Assembly: GCA_964250805.1 (NCBI GenBank) | Contig: CAXUHG010000014.1 | Span: 1-64,000 of the forward strand | DNA: 64,000 nucleotides | Direction of reading: 5' to 3' | DNA from: JBBQVS01 sp964250805 | Lineage (GTDB): Bacteria > Chloroflexota > Ktedonobacteria > Ktedonobacterales > Ktedonobacteraceae | Shown: in pieces, positions 43,981 to 52,494 of the stretch | Position numbering within the stretch: position 1 is the first letter of the stretch | Layout of the letters: each line of letters starts with the position of its first letter | Translations under genes and position numbers: made by a program | Notes under the pieces: model-generated | Databases searched by the model: none | What the model was told of the DNA's origin: nothing | What the model saw: only the letters and a program-made list of their open reading frames with translations

Positions 43981-44142
43981 ATGAATGAAGATATCTCCTT
44001 AATTACCAGTTTGAAGCAATTCTACAATGCACATATCGTTGCATGGCAGCGTTTACACAGCGATAACGGTAACCGCATATATCAGTTTGATATAGCAAAC
44101 AATCAACGTTGGGTGCTAAGAGTTTTTGTTTTGAGCTTGTAG
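43981..44142 (+). pseudogene. N-terminal remnant of a phosphotransferase-like gene
   Basis: 53 codons from the ATG at 43981 (MNEDISLITSLKQFYN) to RIYQFDIANNQRWVLRVFV, then TAG. The pattern matches the N-lobe start of aminoglycoside/homoserine-kinase-like phosphotransferases. The rest of the kinase is missing, and the end overlaps the 3' end of the convergent phosphoribosyltransferase gene by 27 bases. Probably a truncated gene. Confidence 0.5.
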
Positions 44143-44727
44143 TGCTTCTATAATTTCTGGATGGGGTTGCCAATGACCGTTTATCAAGACCTGTGAATCC
44201 CAGGGAAAGATGACGAGTTCATCAGTGATGAGGCAAGAGAGAGTTGGTGCAGGATTTGCCCAACTATGAGCTACCAAAGATGCTGTGATAACTCTTGACG
44301 CTCTACATTCCTGTACACTCTTACCTACAAGGGCTAGTGTCTCCCCCGTGTCCGCTATCTCATCTATCACAGCGACTACCTTGCCCGCTACCTCTGGCGA
44401 AACGGGTACTTTCCAGATTGGAGACGAAAAACGAACCTCATCATTGACGCGACGTGTAACACGTACTGGATAGAGTTCACACCGTAGGCTGCAAGCAACA
44501 ACCGTTGCAGGAAGCAACCCAGCTCTTGCGATGCCGATAATCACTTCTACTCTGGCTTCCTGTAACATTTCTGCTAACTGAGCCGATAAAGTTGCAAACT
44601 CTTCCCACGAAACAGGTCTTACTCCTTGCCTATGAGCATAATCATAACTTTTTATGCTTTTTCTCGCTTCTTCTGGATTTGTTGAATATATGCTGAATCC
44701 ATTCTCCTGGCGACATTGTTCCATCAT
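44116..44727 (-). CDS. Phosphoribosyltransferase-domain protein
   Basis: 203 residues. Type I PRTase core with IIGIARAGLLPATVVA, the PRPP loop VVAVIDEIADTGET and a C-terminal FPWDSQVLINGHW similar to bacterial hypoxanthine/guanine-like PRTases. The only good in-frame ATG (44727) makes an 86-base overlap with the upstream kinase gene; an ATA/ATT start nearer PVSWEEFATL cannot be excluded. Probably nucleobase salvage or a regulator. Confidence 0.8.
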   Translation of the reverse strand: MMEQCRQENGFSIYSTNPEEARKSIKSYDYAHRQGVRPVSWEEFATLSAQLAEMLQEARVEVIIGIARAGLLPATVVACSLRCELYPVRVTRRVNDEVRFSSPIWKVPVSPEVAGKVVAVIDEIADTGETLALVGKSVQECRASRVITASLVAHSWANPAPTLSCLITDELVIFPWDSQVLINGHWQPHPEIIEALQAQNKNS

Positions 44728-45190
44728 ACCTCAATACGTTCTCGTCCTCAGTAGGCGGCACAAAGTATTCGACAACATGAGCGAAATCGTCGTCTCGCAC
44801 ATCGTTACGTACTCCCGTTTGGCGGTTCTCTTGCCAGCGGCGACGTACCTCAGCCGGAGAAACATCGACAAAGATAACACATGTCGAGGCGTCGTATTGC
44901 TTTGCTATCGCACGAAGTCGGTTTCGTTGCTCTCGTATGAAATTTGCCGAATCATCGACGACACCTTCACCTCTACTGAGATATGTGGCGATGCGCTGAT
45001 ACGCCTCCTGGTACGTCTTATCCCACTCTTCCGAAGATAAACCTTTTTCGTCATCCCATATGCCGCGTTCGCTGTTAATGTCATCAATGGCAACTCGTTT
45101 TATGCCGAGCCGATGCACCAGTTCTTTCGCTAGCGTAGTTTTTCCAGCGAAGGGTAGGCCGCATAGAATGTATAGATAGAGTTTATGCAT
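44642..45190 (-). CDS. P-loop kinase-like AAA ATPase
   Basis: 182 residues. Walker A near the N-terminus (LCGLPFAGKTTLAKEL), a DDSANF segment and a lid-type Arg region (RRRWQENRQTG). Resembles small-molecule kinases of the shikimate/adenylylsulfate or zeta-toxin type; the substrate is not identifiable. It overlaps the following phosphoribosyltransferase gene on the same strand, suggesting translational coupling. Confidence 0.8.
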   Translation of the reverse strand: MHKLYLYILCGLPFAGKTTLAKELVHRLGIKRVAIDDINSERGIWDDEKGLSSEEWDKTYQEAYQRIATYLSRGEGVVDDSANFIREQRNRLRAIAKQYDASTCVIFVDVSPAEVRRRWQENRQTGVRNDVRDDDFAHVVEYFVPPTEDENVLRYDGTMSPGEWIQHIFNKSRRSEKKHKKL

Positions 45191-45205
45191 ACGCTTTCTC
45201 TCGCT

Positions 45206-45325
45206 GTAGGGGTCTAATTCATTACACCCTGTTGGCGACGCACCATTTCACGGACTATGATAGCATGATTCAACCCTCTTTGGCATTATATATTGCCAAG
45301 AGGGTGCAATGAATTAGACTCTTAC
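45206..45325. repeat. Degenerate inverted repeat of family A
   Basis: Ends GTAGGGGTCTAATTCATTAC and CAATGAATTAGACTCTTAC, with inner TTGGCGACG- and TTGCCAAGAGGGTG-like pieces. The right end contains the TAA stop of mftC (45324-45322). Confidence 0.75.
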
Positions 45326-46476
45326 AAGACACATTCCGGGTCTTTAATGCTCAGTTTCTGATGCACAAACCATTTGGTGGCGGGGCAACCGCCGTGACAC
45401 GAGTTGTATTGTCCACAGCCTGTACAAGCACCACCACCCATGTTGCGGTAGTAGTCGAATAGCACCGAGTCTTGCCAGATTTCTTTGAAGGTGCGCTCAT
45501 GTAGATTGCCCGCCTCGAACTCTGGTGCCTGGAAGAAGGCGCATGGATACACCTCGCCCTCTGGACAAATACAGCAGGTCGCGGTAGCGGCTCCGCATAT
45601 ATCCAGTCCCGCAAGCTTGTTGCCGAAGGCGTTGAGGTGAAAGAAGGAGTCAGCCGTGAGTACGTCGGGGTGTGTTGTGAGCCAGTCGGTGAACTCGCGG
45701 TATTGCTCTTGCGTCGGGTGCAGATCGCCCCATACATCCTGTCCGCGTCCCGAAGGTCGCAATCGTGTGACACGTAGTTTGGAGCCGAAACTCGCGGCGA
45801 TATCGTAGAGGCGGTCTAGCTCTGAGAAGCTGTAGCGCGTCAATACACTATTGACGGTCAGGCTATGATTCTCTGCCGCTAATAACTCCAAGCCGCGCAG
45901 GGCACGCTTGAAAACGCCTTGTCCGCGAATACGATCATTCGTCTGCTCGGTCCCACCGTCCAAACTTACCTGGAAATAGAGAGGGTCGAACTGCTTCAAA
46001 CGTTTCGCACGGTCAGCCGTAATCAGCGTTCCATTTGTGCTAATACACATTACGAGGTTACGCTCTGTACAACGTTCAAGCACTTGCCATATGCCGGGGT
46101 AAATAAACGGTTCGCCGCCGCCGAAGTGAATCTGGAAAACCTGCATATCGGCGAACTCATCGACAAGGGCAAGTGCTTGTGCCGTCTTTAGCTCCCCTGG
46201 TCTACGTCTGCCCGATGCTGAGAGGCAGTGAACGCACGCGATATTACAGGCCGCCGTAATCTCCCACGTCACTGTAATTGGAGCCGATAGTCCACCCTGC
46301 AAAAAGCGTTGTGAGCCTCGTCCCTTCGTCTGCTCGACTCTCTGTCCTGTTTGCTGCATCGCTGTCAGCGCAAGGGGATTGACGCTACCAACTTTCTTGT
46401 GTGTCGAACGGTCAGGCCGCTCCATGAAACGTACCAATTCCACCATTGAAGGACTCCTCTCGTGAATGTTCATCAT
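45322..46476 (-). CDS. mftC: Mycofactocin radical SAM maturase
   Basis: 384 residues. The radical SAM CX3CX2C motif is CNIACVHC (C77, C81, C84). FGGGEPF follows and the C-terminal SPASM domain binds extra FeS clusters (CCICPEGEVYPC, CTGCGQYNSC, HGGCPATKW, DPEC). MftC oxidatively decarboxylates the C-terminal Tyr of MftA and forms the Val-Tyr crosslink. Assignment rests on the layout and on mftB and mftA nearby. A family A repeat lies between mftB and this gene. The stop codon lies in a repeat. Confidence 0.9.
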   Translation of the reverse strand: MMNIHERSPSMVELVRFMERPDRSTHKKVGSVNPLALTAMQQTGQRVEQTKGRGSQRFLQGGLSAPITVTWEITAACNIACVHCLSASGRRRPGELKTAQALALVDEFADMQVFQIHFGGGEPFIYPGIWQVLERCTERNLVMCISTNGTLITADRAKRLKQFDPLYFQVSLDGGTEQTNDRIRGQGVFKRALRGLELLAAENHSLTVNSVLTRYSFSELDRLYDIAASFGSKLRVTRLRPSGRGQDVWGDLHPTQEQYREFTDWLTTHPDVLTADSFFHLNAFGNKLAGLDICGAATATCCICPEGEVYPCAFFQAPEFEAGNLHERTFKEIWQDSVLFDYYRNMGGGACTGCGQYNSCHGGCPATKWFVHQKLSIKDPECVL

Positions 46477-46516
46477 CAGACCTCTACTGGTCTATCAATC
46501 TTGATTCGTGATTTTC

Positions 46517-46648
46517 GTAGGGACCAGATTTATCGCGTCCGCCGCTCAATTCATTGAGCGAAATCTCTACAAACTCTGCATATAAGATGTATTAGACACG
46601 ATCTCGCGTGATAAATCACACCTCGGACGCCGTAAACGTGGTCCCTAC
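46517..46648. repeat. Inverted repeat, family A copy 4, between mftB and mftC
   Basis: Ends GTAGGGACCAGATTTATCGC and the near-complement CCGTAAACGTGGTCCCTAC; the inner part has CGCTCAATTCATTGAGCG and TCGCGTGATAAATCAC. The near-identical element at 61122-61252 shares the interior. On the mRNA it could fold between the two genes. Confidence 0.85.
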
Positions 46649-46657
46649 GAAAAACTA

Positions 46658-46945
46658 TCATATTACAGATTGCGATGTAGTCGAGATATAGCCACGCCCG
46701 ACAAGATCATTCAGCGCGACATAAAGCTTTTGTTTGCTTGCCTCAGAATAGCGGCTATGTTCGATAGCGGCACTCACATCGCTATCGTGCTGTTGCTGGC
46801 TGGTGATGAGCAGTTCTATCAGTTGTGGGGAATTGATAAACGAGAGCGCACCTCTATCGGCACACCCATATTTGTAGAGTATACCACCGAACGATTCGCG
46901 CCGAATCTTGACCTCCGCAATGAGGCGATACTGGGTAGGGGGCAT
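46658..46945 (-). CDS. mftB: Mycofactocin biosynthesis chaperone (PqqD-like)
   Basis: 95 residues with AAGGAG 7 bases before the ATG. The N-terminal EVKIRRESFGGILYKYG and FINSPQLIELL fit the RiPP recognition element fold, followed by a helical end. MftB binds the MftA leader and presents it to MftC. Located directly upstream of mftC in the same direction. Confidence 0.82.
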   Translation of the reverse strand: MPPTQYRLIAEVKIRRESFGGILYKYGCADRGALSFINSPQLIELLITSQQQHDSDVSAAIEHSRYSEASKQKLYVALNDLVGRGYISTTSQSVI

Positions 46946-47019
46946 CGGATTCTCCTTGTCGAGAATAAAGCGACGACGTTATCCGTATATGCAAGCATAC
47001 CCAGTAGTAAGGCGATAAG

Positions 47020-47868
47020 TCAAGGCTGAAGTTGTGTGCTTTGCCCATTAGAAAGTATGAGCGCACGTAATGCATTTAGTTTTACGTTGAATAGAGCATT
47101 TTGAATGATAGAAGTAGGCGCATCACTGTCTGGACTAAGCAATTTGGTTCTGACGATGGCACTAAAGCATTCTTTCTCACCGTTTGAGAATATGACGTAA
47201 AGTTTTTCCGTTTGATAGGAAAATGCAATATTGTCAACCATCACTCGGTCTCTTGTTTTAACAGTCCGTGCCGTTGAAAGGTCTCGATAGGGATATATTT
47301 CAGATTGCTCTTCATTATATTGACCAGCGCGAAATGCATTTACACTACACCTGAATATCGCCATACCATTCTGCAAAGGAAAAAAGTAGGTGTACACCGT
47401 GATACTGAAACGGTAGATACCGTCTCTACCTTGTTTCATCTCGACATCTTGAGTCATATATTCGTGACTTATGCTTGTGCCAGGAGGAACAAAACTTCTG
47501 ATACAAAGAACCGACTGAGGTGAAAAATGACGAGGTATATTAAGTATTTGATAGCCTATTCCTCGCATTATGCTTTCTTGTTGCTCTAACCATACATCAT
47601 AGTCCTCATCTTTGATTCTCCTTTTGTAAGTTCTATATATGAGGTACAAAAAGAACAGGATGAGCAAGAGAGCAGGTATTCCAATAATAAAAAGATGTAG
47701 TGGAAAAGCAATAAGACATAGAACTATGCTCACTATAATCGCAACTATTGCTTTGCGTGGGGTGGATATTTTCTGTGTGAAATAGAGTGCTGCTTGCTCG
47801 TCTGATATTCCACTTCTTGCAGCGTATTGTGCAGTCTGTTGTACCTGTGAAACGCGTTGATAAGCCAT
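47020..47868 (-). CDS. Hypothetical membrane-anchored protein
   Basis: 282 residues from the ATG at 47868 with GGGAGAG 6 bases upstream. The first ~38 residues are soluble, then two TM segments (AIVAIIVSIVLCLIAFPLHLF, about 40-62, and IIGIPALLLILFFLYLIY, 64-82), then a basic stretch and a ~190-residue beta-rich cytosolic domain. No family recognised. Same strand as and 75 bases before mftB, divergent from mftA, so it may belong to the mycofactocin locus. Confidence 0.7.
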   Translation of the reverse strand: MAYQRVSQVQQTAQYAARSGISDEQAALYFTQKISTPRKAIVAIIVSIVLCLIAFPLHLFIIGIPALLLILFFLYLIYRTYKRRIKDEDYDVWLEQQESIMRGIGYQILNIPRHFSPQSVLCIRSFVPPGTSISHEYMTQDVEMKQGRDGIYRFSITVYTYFFPLQNGMAIFRCSVNAFRAGQYNEEQSEIYPYRDLSTARTVKTRDRVMVDNIAFSYQTEKLYVIFSNGEKECFSAIVRTKLLSPDSDAPTSIIQNALFNVKLNALRALILSNGQSTQLQP

Positions 47869-48067
47869 TGTATCTCTCCCAAAGAATATGCTCTGAAATC
47901 TACTCAAGGAAAATACATGCTACGAGAATGCAACACTACGTCTTTTTACCTACGAAAGTTATACATACAAAACCATAAATTTTCTCTCCATTATGAAAGA
48001 CGCCTGTTAGCGCGAAATATAAAAACTTCTATCTATATATTCTTTTACGACCCCGAAAAAACTACCC

Positions 48068-48096
48068 TTGTACTTTGCAAAAACTGATGGTATGCT
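48068..48096 (+). promoter_or_regulatory. Promoter of mftA
   Basis: TTGTAC (48068-48073), a 17-base spacer and TATGCT (48091-48096), 43 bases before the mftA ATG. Confidence 0.6.
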
Positions 48097-48138
48097 TACA
48101 ACACGTTGTTTTGTTTAGCACTAGAGCGAGGTACATCA

Positions 48139-48294
48139 ATGTTGAACACCACTCCAACGGTCAACTCCACAAACACTACCGAAGAAGAGACCTCAACTCT
48201 CGAAGAGACAACCGAGGATATCGAGCTTGAGGAACTGGACGAAGAACTGATCATTGAGGACTTCACCATTGATGGCATCTGTGGCGTCTACTAG
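48139..48294 (+). CDS. mftA: Mycofactocin precursor peptide
   Basis: 51 residues with a GAGG ribosome site 7 bases before the ATG. The leader is unusually Thr/Glu-rich (TNTTEEETSTLEETTEDIE, then LEELDEELIIEDF) and ends in the conserved core TIDGICGVY. In the family the final Val-Tyr is crosslinked and becomes the pyrrolidine-dione redox cofactor. Its last 23 bases overlap the start of the mycofactocin-coupled SDR gene in another frame, so the two are coupled. The leader is longer than that of typical actinobacterial MftA. Confidence 0.93.
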   Translation: MLNTTPTVNSTNTTEEETSTLEETTEDIELEELDEELIIEDFTIDGICGVY

Positions 48295-49135
48295 TTCTCC
48301 AGGTGTACGTTTTCAGGATCGCACCGTTTTTATCACTGGCGCAGCCCACGGTATGGGTCGTTCACACGCTCTCGCATTCGCGCGTGAGGGTGCGCGTCTT
48401 GTTCTCTGTGATGCCTGCCGCCAGTATGAGACGATTCCCTATCCGCTTGCGAAGTCCGAAGAACTTGCCTCGCTTGCCTCTGAAATCGAGACACTGGGTC
48501 GTCCGGTAATCGCAGAGCAGGTTGATGTGACCGATCTTGCGGCGATGCAGACACTTGCCGAACGCGCTAGAACCGAGTTAGGTCCAATTGACATCGTAGT
48601 TGCGAACGCTGGCGTCTATTCCTTCGCCCCCAGTTGGGAGTTAAGCGAGGCACAATGGGACGAGACAGTGAACGTATGTCTCAAAGGCGTGTGGATAACC
48701 TGTAAGGTATGTATTCCGCAGATGATCGAGCGGCGTAGTGGCAAGATTGTGTGTATTTCGTCTACGGCTGGTCAAAAGGGTATGGCAAACCTCGCGCATT
48801 ATGTCGCGGCGAAACACGGCGTGCTTGGCCTCGTCAAAACACTGGCGATTGAGCTGGCACCATATGATATCAATGTCAATGCTATCTGCCCTACCAGCGT
48901 CGATACCGCGATGTGTAACAATCAGGCGTTATACGATGTTTTCGCTGGCGGAATTGCTCAGAATGCAACGCACGAATACATGTTACAATTGATGAACTCA
49001 CTCAATCTCTTTCCTGATCGCAACCTACTTCCTCCGCAAGCGATCAGTGATGTGGTACTCTGGTTAGCATCAGAGGAGGCTCGCAACCTGACTGGTTGTG
49101 CCTTGCCCGTCGATGCTGGTTATTGGACACGATAA
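48272..49135 (+). CDS. Mycofactocin-coupled SDR family oxidoreductase
   Basis: 287 residues from the ATG at 48272, with GAGGA 11 bases upstream inside the mftA coding region; an in-frame TTG at 48254 is less likely. Rossmann motif TGAAHGMGRSHA, then the inserted loop QYETIPYPLAKSEEL characteristic of mycofactocin-linked SDRs, thought to keep NAD bound in the protein. Catalytic Ser in CISSTAGQ and YVAAKHG (YxxxK). Predicted to oxidise an alcohol with mycofactocin as external electron acceptor; substrate unknown. Confidence 0.9.
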   Translation: MASVASTSSPGVRFQDRTVFITGAAHGMGRSHALAFAREGARLVLCDACRQYETIPYPLAKSEELASLASEIETLGRPVIAEQVDVTDLAAMQTLAERARTELGPIDIVVANAGVYSFAPSWELSEAQWDETVNVCLKGVWITCKVCIPQMIERRSGKIVCISSTAGQKGMANLAHYVAAKHGVLGLVKTLAIELAPYDINVNAICPTSVDTAMCNNQALYDVFAGGIAQNATHEYMLQLMNSLNLFPDRNLLPPQAISDVVLWLASEEARNLTGCALPVDAGYWTR

Positions 49136-49155
49136 CGCGAAAAAATAGAGGCTCT

Positions 49156-51138
49156 ATGGCGACTTTCCCGTTTAGTGCTATGGTTGGACAACAGAAGATG
49201 CGGCTCGCGCTTCTCCTCAACGCTATCGACCCCTCGATAGGCGGAGTCCTCATTTGTGGGCGCAGAGGAACGGGTAAATCTACCGCCGTGCGTGCTATGA
49301 CCAACCTATTACCAGTCATTACAGGTGTTGCCGATTGTCCCTATTTTTGTGACCCCAAGACGCCGCGCTGGATGTGTACAACCTGTCAAACACGCCTCGA
49401 ACGCGATGAAATTCTTCCTCTCGTACAACGTCCCGTCCCATTAGTAACGTTGCCGCTCAATGCCAGTGAGGATCGCGTCGCAGGGAGCTTTGACCTTGCC
49501 ACCGCGCTTGAAAGTGGCACGAACTATTTTTCCCCTGGCCTGCTTGCTCTTGCCAATCGCGGCATCCTCTATATCGACGAAATCAACCTGCTCAACGATA
49601 ACATTGTAGACCTGTTGTTGGATGTTGCAGCTCTAGGAGTCAACCGTGTTGAGCATGATAGCATTTCCGCAATGCATCCCGCTCGTTTCGTTATTATTGG
49701 TACCATGAATCCAGAAGAGGGCATGTTACGTCCACAATTGCTGGATAGAATCGGCCTCTATGTCGATGCCGAAGATATGCGCGATCCAGCCATACGCACA
49801 ACCGTTGTCGAGCGTCGCCTTGCCTACGATGCCGCTTCTGACGACTTTCTCAAAAAATGGGTTGAGGCCGAGAGCATGCTACATAATCGCATTCTCCGCG
49901 CCCAACACCTCTTGCCATCGGTGCATGTCTCGCACTATTTTCGACAGGTAATTGCGTTTCTCGTTGATAAGCGCGTGCATGCTGAGGGGCATCGCGGCGA
50001 TATTGTTGTGCTACGTACCGCCCGCGCCATTGCTGCCTGGGATAATCGTGTCGAGGTAGAGCTTGCCGATATCGAGCAAGCCGCCGATCTTGCGCTGCCC
50101 CATCGCATGCGAAACGATATGTCCATCAAGCAACAACTGGTGCGAACACTGGAACAGGTTCCCGCCTCCGAGCAGGACAACGACACGCCGGAAGAGATCG
50201 CCACGGTCGATGACGATGTTGAGATCGAGGAGCGCACCGACGAGCAAGAAGGTCCCTCTGGCCTGACACGTCACATCAAAGGCAACTCAGATGTAGCCCA
50301 GATTCAGCGTCTCATCAGCGTGGTGCGTGACCGTGTGACACGACAGGATGCTGGACGCCGCTTTCTCTCACTCACCACACGCCGTAGCGGACGCTTTACC
50401 CGCAGTCGTCAAGCGCATCCCGTCACCGATGTTGCTTTCGGTGCCACAATTCGCGCCGCCGCTCCCTATCAACAGGTGCGCGGACGTAATAGCGGTGGCA
50501 AACTTGAATTGCGCGTCTCAGACTTGCGCCAGAAGATTCGTGAGCGTAAGACACGCGCCCTTGTCATTCTCGTGATCGACGGCAGCGACTCTGTGATGGC
50601 GCGGCAACTCATGCCTAAAACCAAACGCATTCTACTCGCATTACTACAAAATGCATATGAAAAGCGAGATCGCGTCTCCATGCTCGTCTTCCGTTTCGCA
50701 CAGGGACGCGTCGTCTTACCACCGACACGCAACTTCACCAATGCCCGCCGTTGTGTCGAAGAACTCTACATCGGTGGTTGCACACCGCTTGCGACTGGTC
50801 TATTAGAGGGTTTGCGCCTTGCTGACAGCGAGCGGTACCGCAACCCGACCGTCAAACCAATTCTGGTCATCCTGACCGATGGTATTGCGAACATAGATCT
50901 CTCCGGCAACATGCGTAGTGTCACACCGCAACGTGATGCTTTGCATATCGCGGGGAAGATTGCTGCACGTCGCATACCTACCGTCATGATTGATACAAAC
51001 CCATTGCCCACCGTGACGAACGAGAAGGGTGAGCGTGTGCCCAGCCCATGTCCTGAATTGGCGCGTGTGCTGGCTGCCGACTACTACCAGTATCGTCCCG
51101 CTCACGACCTCCAGCTACTACGAAAGGGGTATGTGTAG
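49156..51138 (+). CDS. Fused ChlI/ChlD-type AAA+ and VWA protein (putative cobaltochelatase-like)
   Basis: 660 residues; the start ATG at 49156 has a GAGG ribosome site. The N-terminal AAA+ domain of the Mg/Co-chelatase class has Walker A GRRGTGKST, a Cys pair CTTC between CPYF-like strands, Walker B ILYIDEINLL and the sensor GTMNPEE. A linker of ~100 acidic residues follows, then a VWA domain with MIDAS DGSDS (about 475), TPLATG and LTDGIAN. Both ATPase and MIDAS residues look intact. No large chelatase subunit gene (chlH/cobN) is in the window. Possible role: metal insertion or maturation of a partner protein. Confidence 0.88.
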   Translation: MATFPFSAMVGQQKMRLALLLNAIDPSIGGVLICGRRGTGKSTAVRAMTNLLPVITGVADCPYFCDPKTPRWMCTTCQTRLERDEILPLVQRPVPLVTLPLNASEDRVAGSFDLATALESGTNYFSPGLLALANRGILYIDEINLLNDNIVDLLLDVAALGVNRVEHDSISAMHPARFVIIGTMNPEEGMLRPQLLDRIGLYVDAEDMRDPAIRTTVVERRLAYDAASDDFLKKWVEAESMLHNRILRAQHLLPSVHVSHYFRQVIAFLVDKRVHAEGHRGDIVVLRTARAIAAWDNRVEVELADIEQAADLALPHRMRNDMSIKQQLVRTLEQVPASEQDNDTPEEIATVDDDVEIEERTDEQEGPSGLTRHIKGNSDVAQIQRLISVVRDRVTRQDAGRRFLSLTTRRSGRFTRSRQAHPVTDVAFGATIRAAAPYQQVRGRNSGGKLELRVSDLRQKIRERKTRALVILVIDGSDSVMARQLMPKTKRILLALLQNAYEKRDRVSMLVFRFAQGRVVLPPTRNFTNARRCVEELYIGGCTPLATGLLEGLRLADSERYRNPTVKPILVILTDGIANIDLSGNMRSVTPQRDALHIAGKIAARRIPTVMIDTNPLPTVTNEKGERVPSPCPELARVLAADYYQYRPAHDLQLLRKGYV

Positions 51139-51217
51139 CTAGTTTTCTTTGTTTTGTGAAACGCTAGCCTGTTTAGTTCTGAGGGCTAATCGCTCTCAAA
51201 GAAAGGGTCCGTTTTCG

Positions 51218-52327
51218 ATGAAGACACGAACCGCAGTAATTTACGAACCAGGTCAACCCATTCAAGTCGAAGAGATCGAACTTGATGCACCAAAGGCGCA
51301 CGAAGTACAGATAAAGATGGTCGCCGCTGGTATCTGTCACTCCGACTATCACATCATTGCAGGTGAGCTTCCCGGCTACTTGCCAATGGCTCTTGGTCAT
51401 GAAGGTGCTGGCATTGTCGAAGCCGTCGGCCCCGAAGTGACGAATTGCAAAGTCGGCGATCACGTTGTTCTTACCTTCATTCCTTCCTGTGGCGTGTGCT
51501 ACTATTGCACAACTGGTCATGCCAACCTGTGCAACATGGGCGCGGCTATTTTGATGGGGCCGCAACTTGATGGCACGTTCCGCATGCATGGTGAGAAGGG
51601 TGATATTGGTCAGATGTGCGTGGTCGGAACGTTTAGCGAGCATACCGTTGTGCCTGATGCCTCAGTTGTCAAAGTAGAGGACTACTATCCGCTCAATAAA
51701 GCAGTGCTTGTTGGCTGCGGTGTTCCAACAGGTGTTGGAGCAGTCATCCATCGCGCGAAAGTTGAGCCAGGCAGCACTGTCATGGTTATTGGCTGTGGTG
51801 GCATTGGCATGAACGCTGTGCAAGGTGCTGCGTTAGCGGGTGCGCGTATGATTATCGCCGTAGATACCGTCGATTACAAACTCGAACGCGCCAAAGAGTT
51901 TGGGGCGACACATACCATCAACCCCAAAAATCAAGATCTTGTGCAGACCGTTAGAGACCTGACCTATGGCGAAGGTGTGCGCTACTCCTTTGAGGCTATC
52001 GCTACTCCTGCTACCATTGGACAAGCCTATGCTTGTACCGCTAAGAATGGGACCGTTGTTGTGATTGGTCTCTCTCCTGCCACCGCCGAGTCTATTCCGA
52101 TACCACCACTCGACCTTGTACTCTACCAGAAAACATTGATGGGAACGCTCTACGGCGACTCTCAGCCCCGTAAAGATATTCCCGAACTGCTCGCGCTCTA
52201 CCACGTTGGCAAAATCAAGCTGGACGAGATGATTACAAAGGTGTACACCCTTGATGAGGTGAACGAAGCCTACGCGGACCTGCTCGCAGGCAAAAACATT
52301 CGCGGCGTCATCGAGTTCGCGCAGTAA
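51218..52327 (+). CDS. NDMA-dependent (mycofactocin-type) zinc alcohol dehydrogenase
   Basis: 369 residues from the ATG at 51218 (AGAAAGGG ribosome site). Medium-chain dehydrogenase: catalytic zinc ligands C40 and H61 (GICHSD, GHEGAG), structural zinc Cys at 91, 94, 97 and 105, and nucleotide-binding GCGGIGM. The sequence has the HGEKGDIGQMCVVG segment of the N,N-dimethyl-nitrosoaniline-dependent family, whose bound NAD is re-oxidised by mycofactocin. It lies between the two AAA+ genes of the locus, downstream of mftA and the SDR. Confidence 0.92.
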   Translation: MKTRTAVIYEPGQPIQVEEIELDAPKAHEVQIKMVAAGICHSDYHIIAGELPGYLPMALGHEGAGIVEAVGPEVTNCKVGDHVVLTFIPSCGVCYYCTTGHANLCNMGAAILMGPQLDGTFRMHGEKGDIGQMCVVGTFSEHTVVPDASVVKVEDYYPLNKAVLVGCGVPTGVGAVIHRAKVEPGSTVMVIGCGGIGMNAVQGAALAGARMIIAVDTVDYKLERAKEFGATHTINPKNQDLVQTVRDLTYGEGVRYSFEAIATPATIGQAYACTAKNGTVVVIGLSPATAESIPIPPLDLVLYQKTLMGTLYGDSQPRKDIPELLALYHVGKIKLDEMITKVYTLDEVNEAYADLLAGKNIRGVIEFAQ

Positions 52328-52349
52328 TTGTAGGGACGCATGCGTATTG

Positions 52350-52464
52350 GTAGGGACCGATTTATCGCGTCCAAAGATAGGGGCAGTGGGGTACACGTTG
52401 GAAATGATTCGCTCTGGTGACGTTTACCCCACCCCGCCGAGGACCCGATAAATCGGTCCCTACA
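52350..52464. repeat. Inverted repeat, family A copy 5
   Basis: Ends GTAGGGACCGATTTATCGCG and CCGATAAATCGGTCCCTAC. A partial extra GTAGGGACGC arm sits just before it at 52330, three bases after the alcohol dehydrogenase stop. It lies between the ADH and ChlI-type genes. Confidence 0.85.
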
Positions 52465-52494
52465 TAGATAGATACACGGAAACGGACGGGCAGC

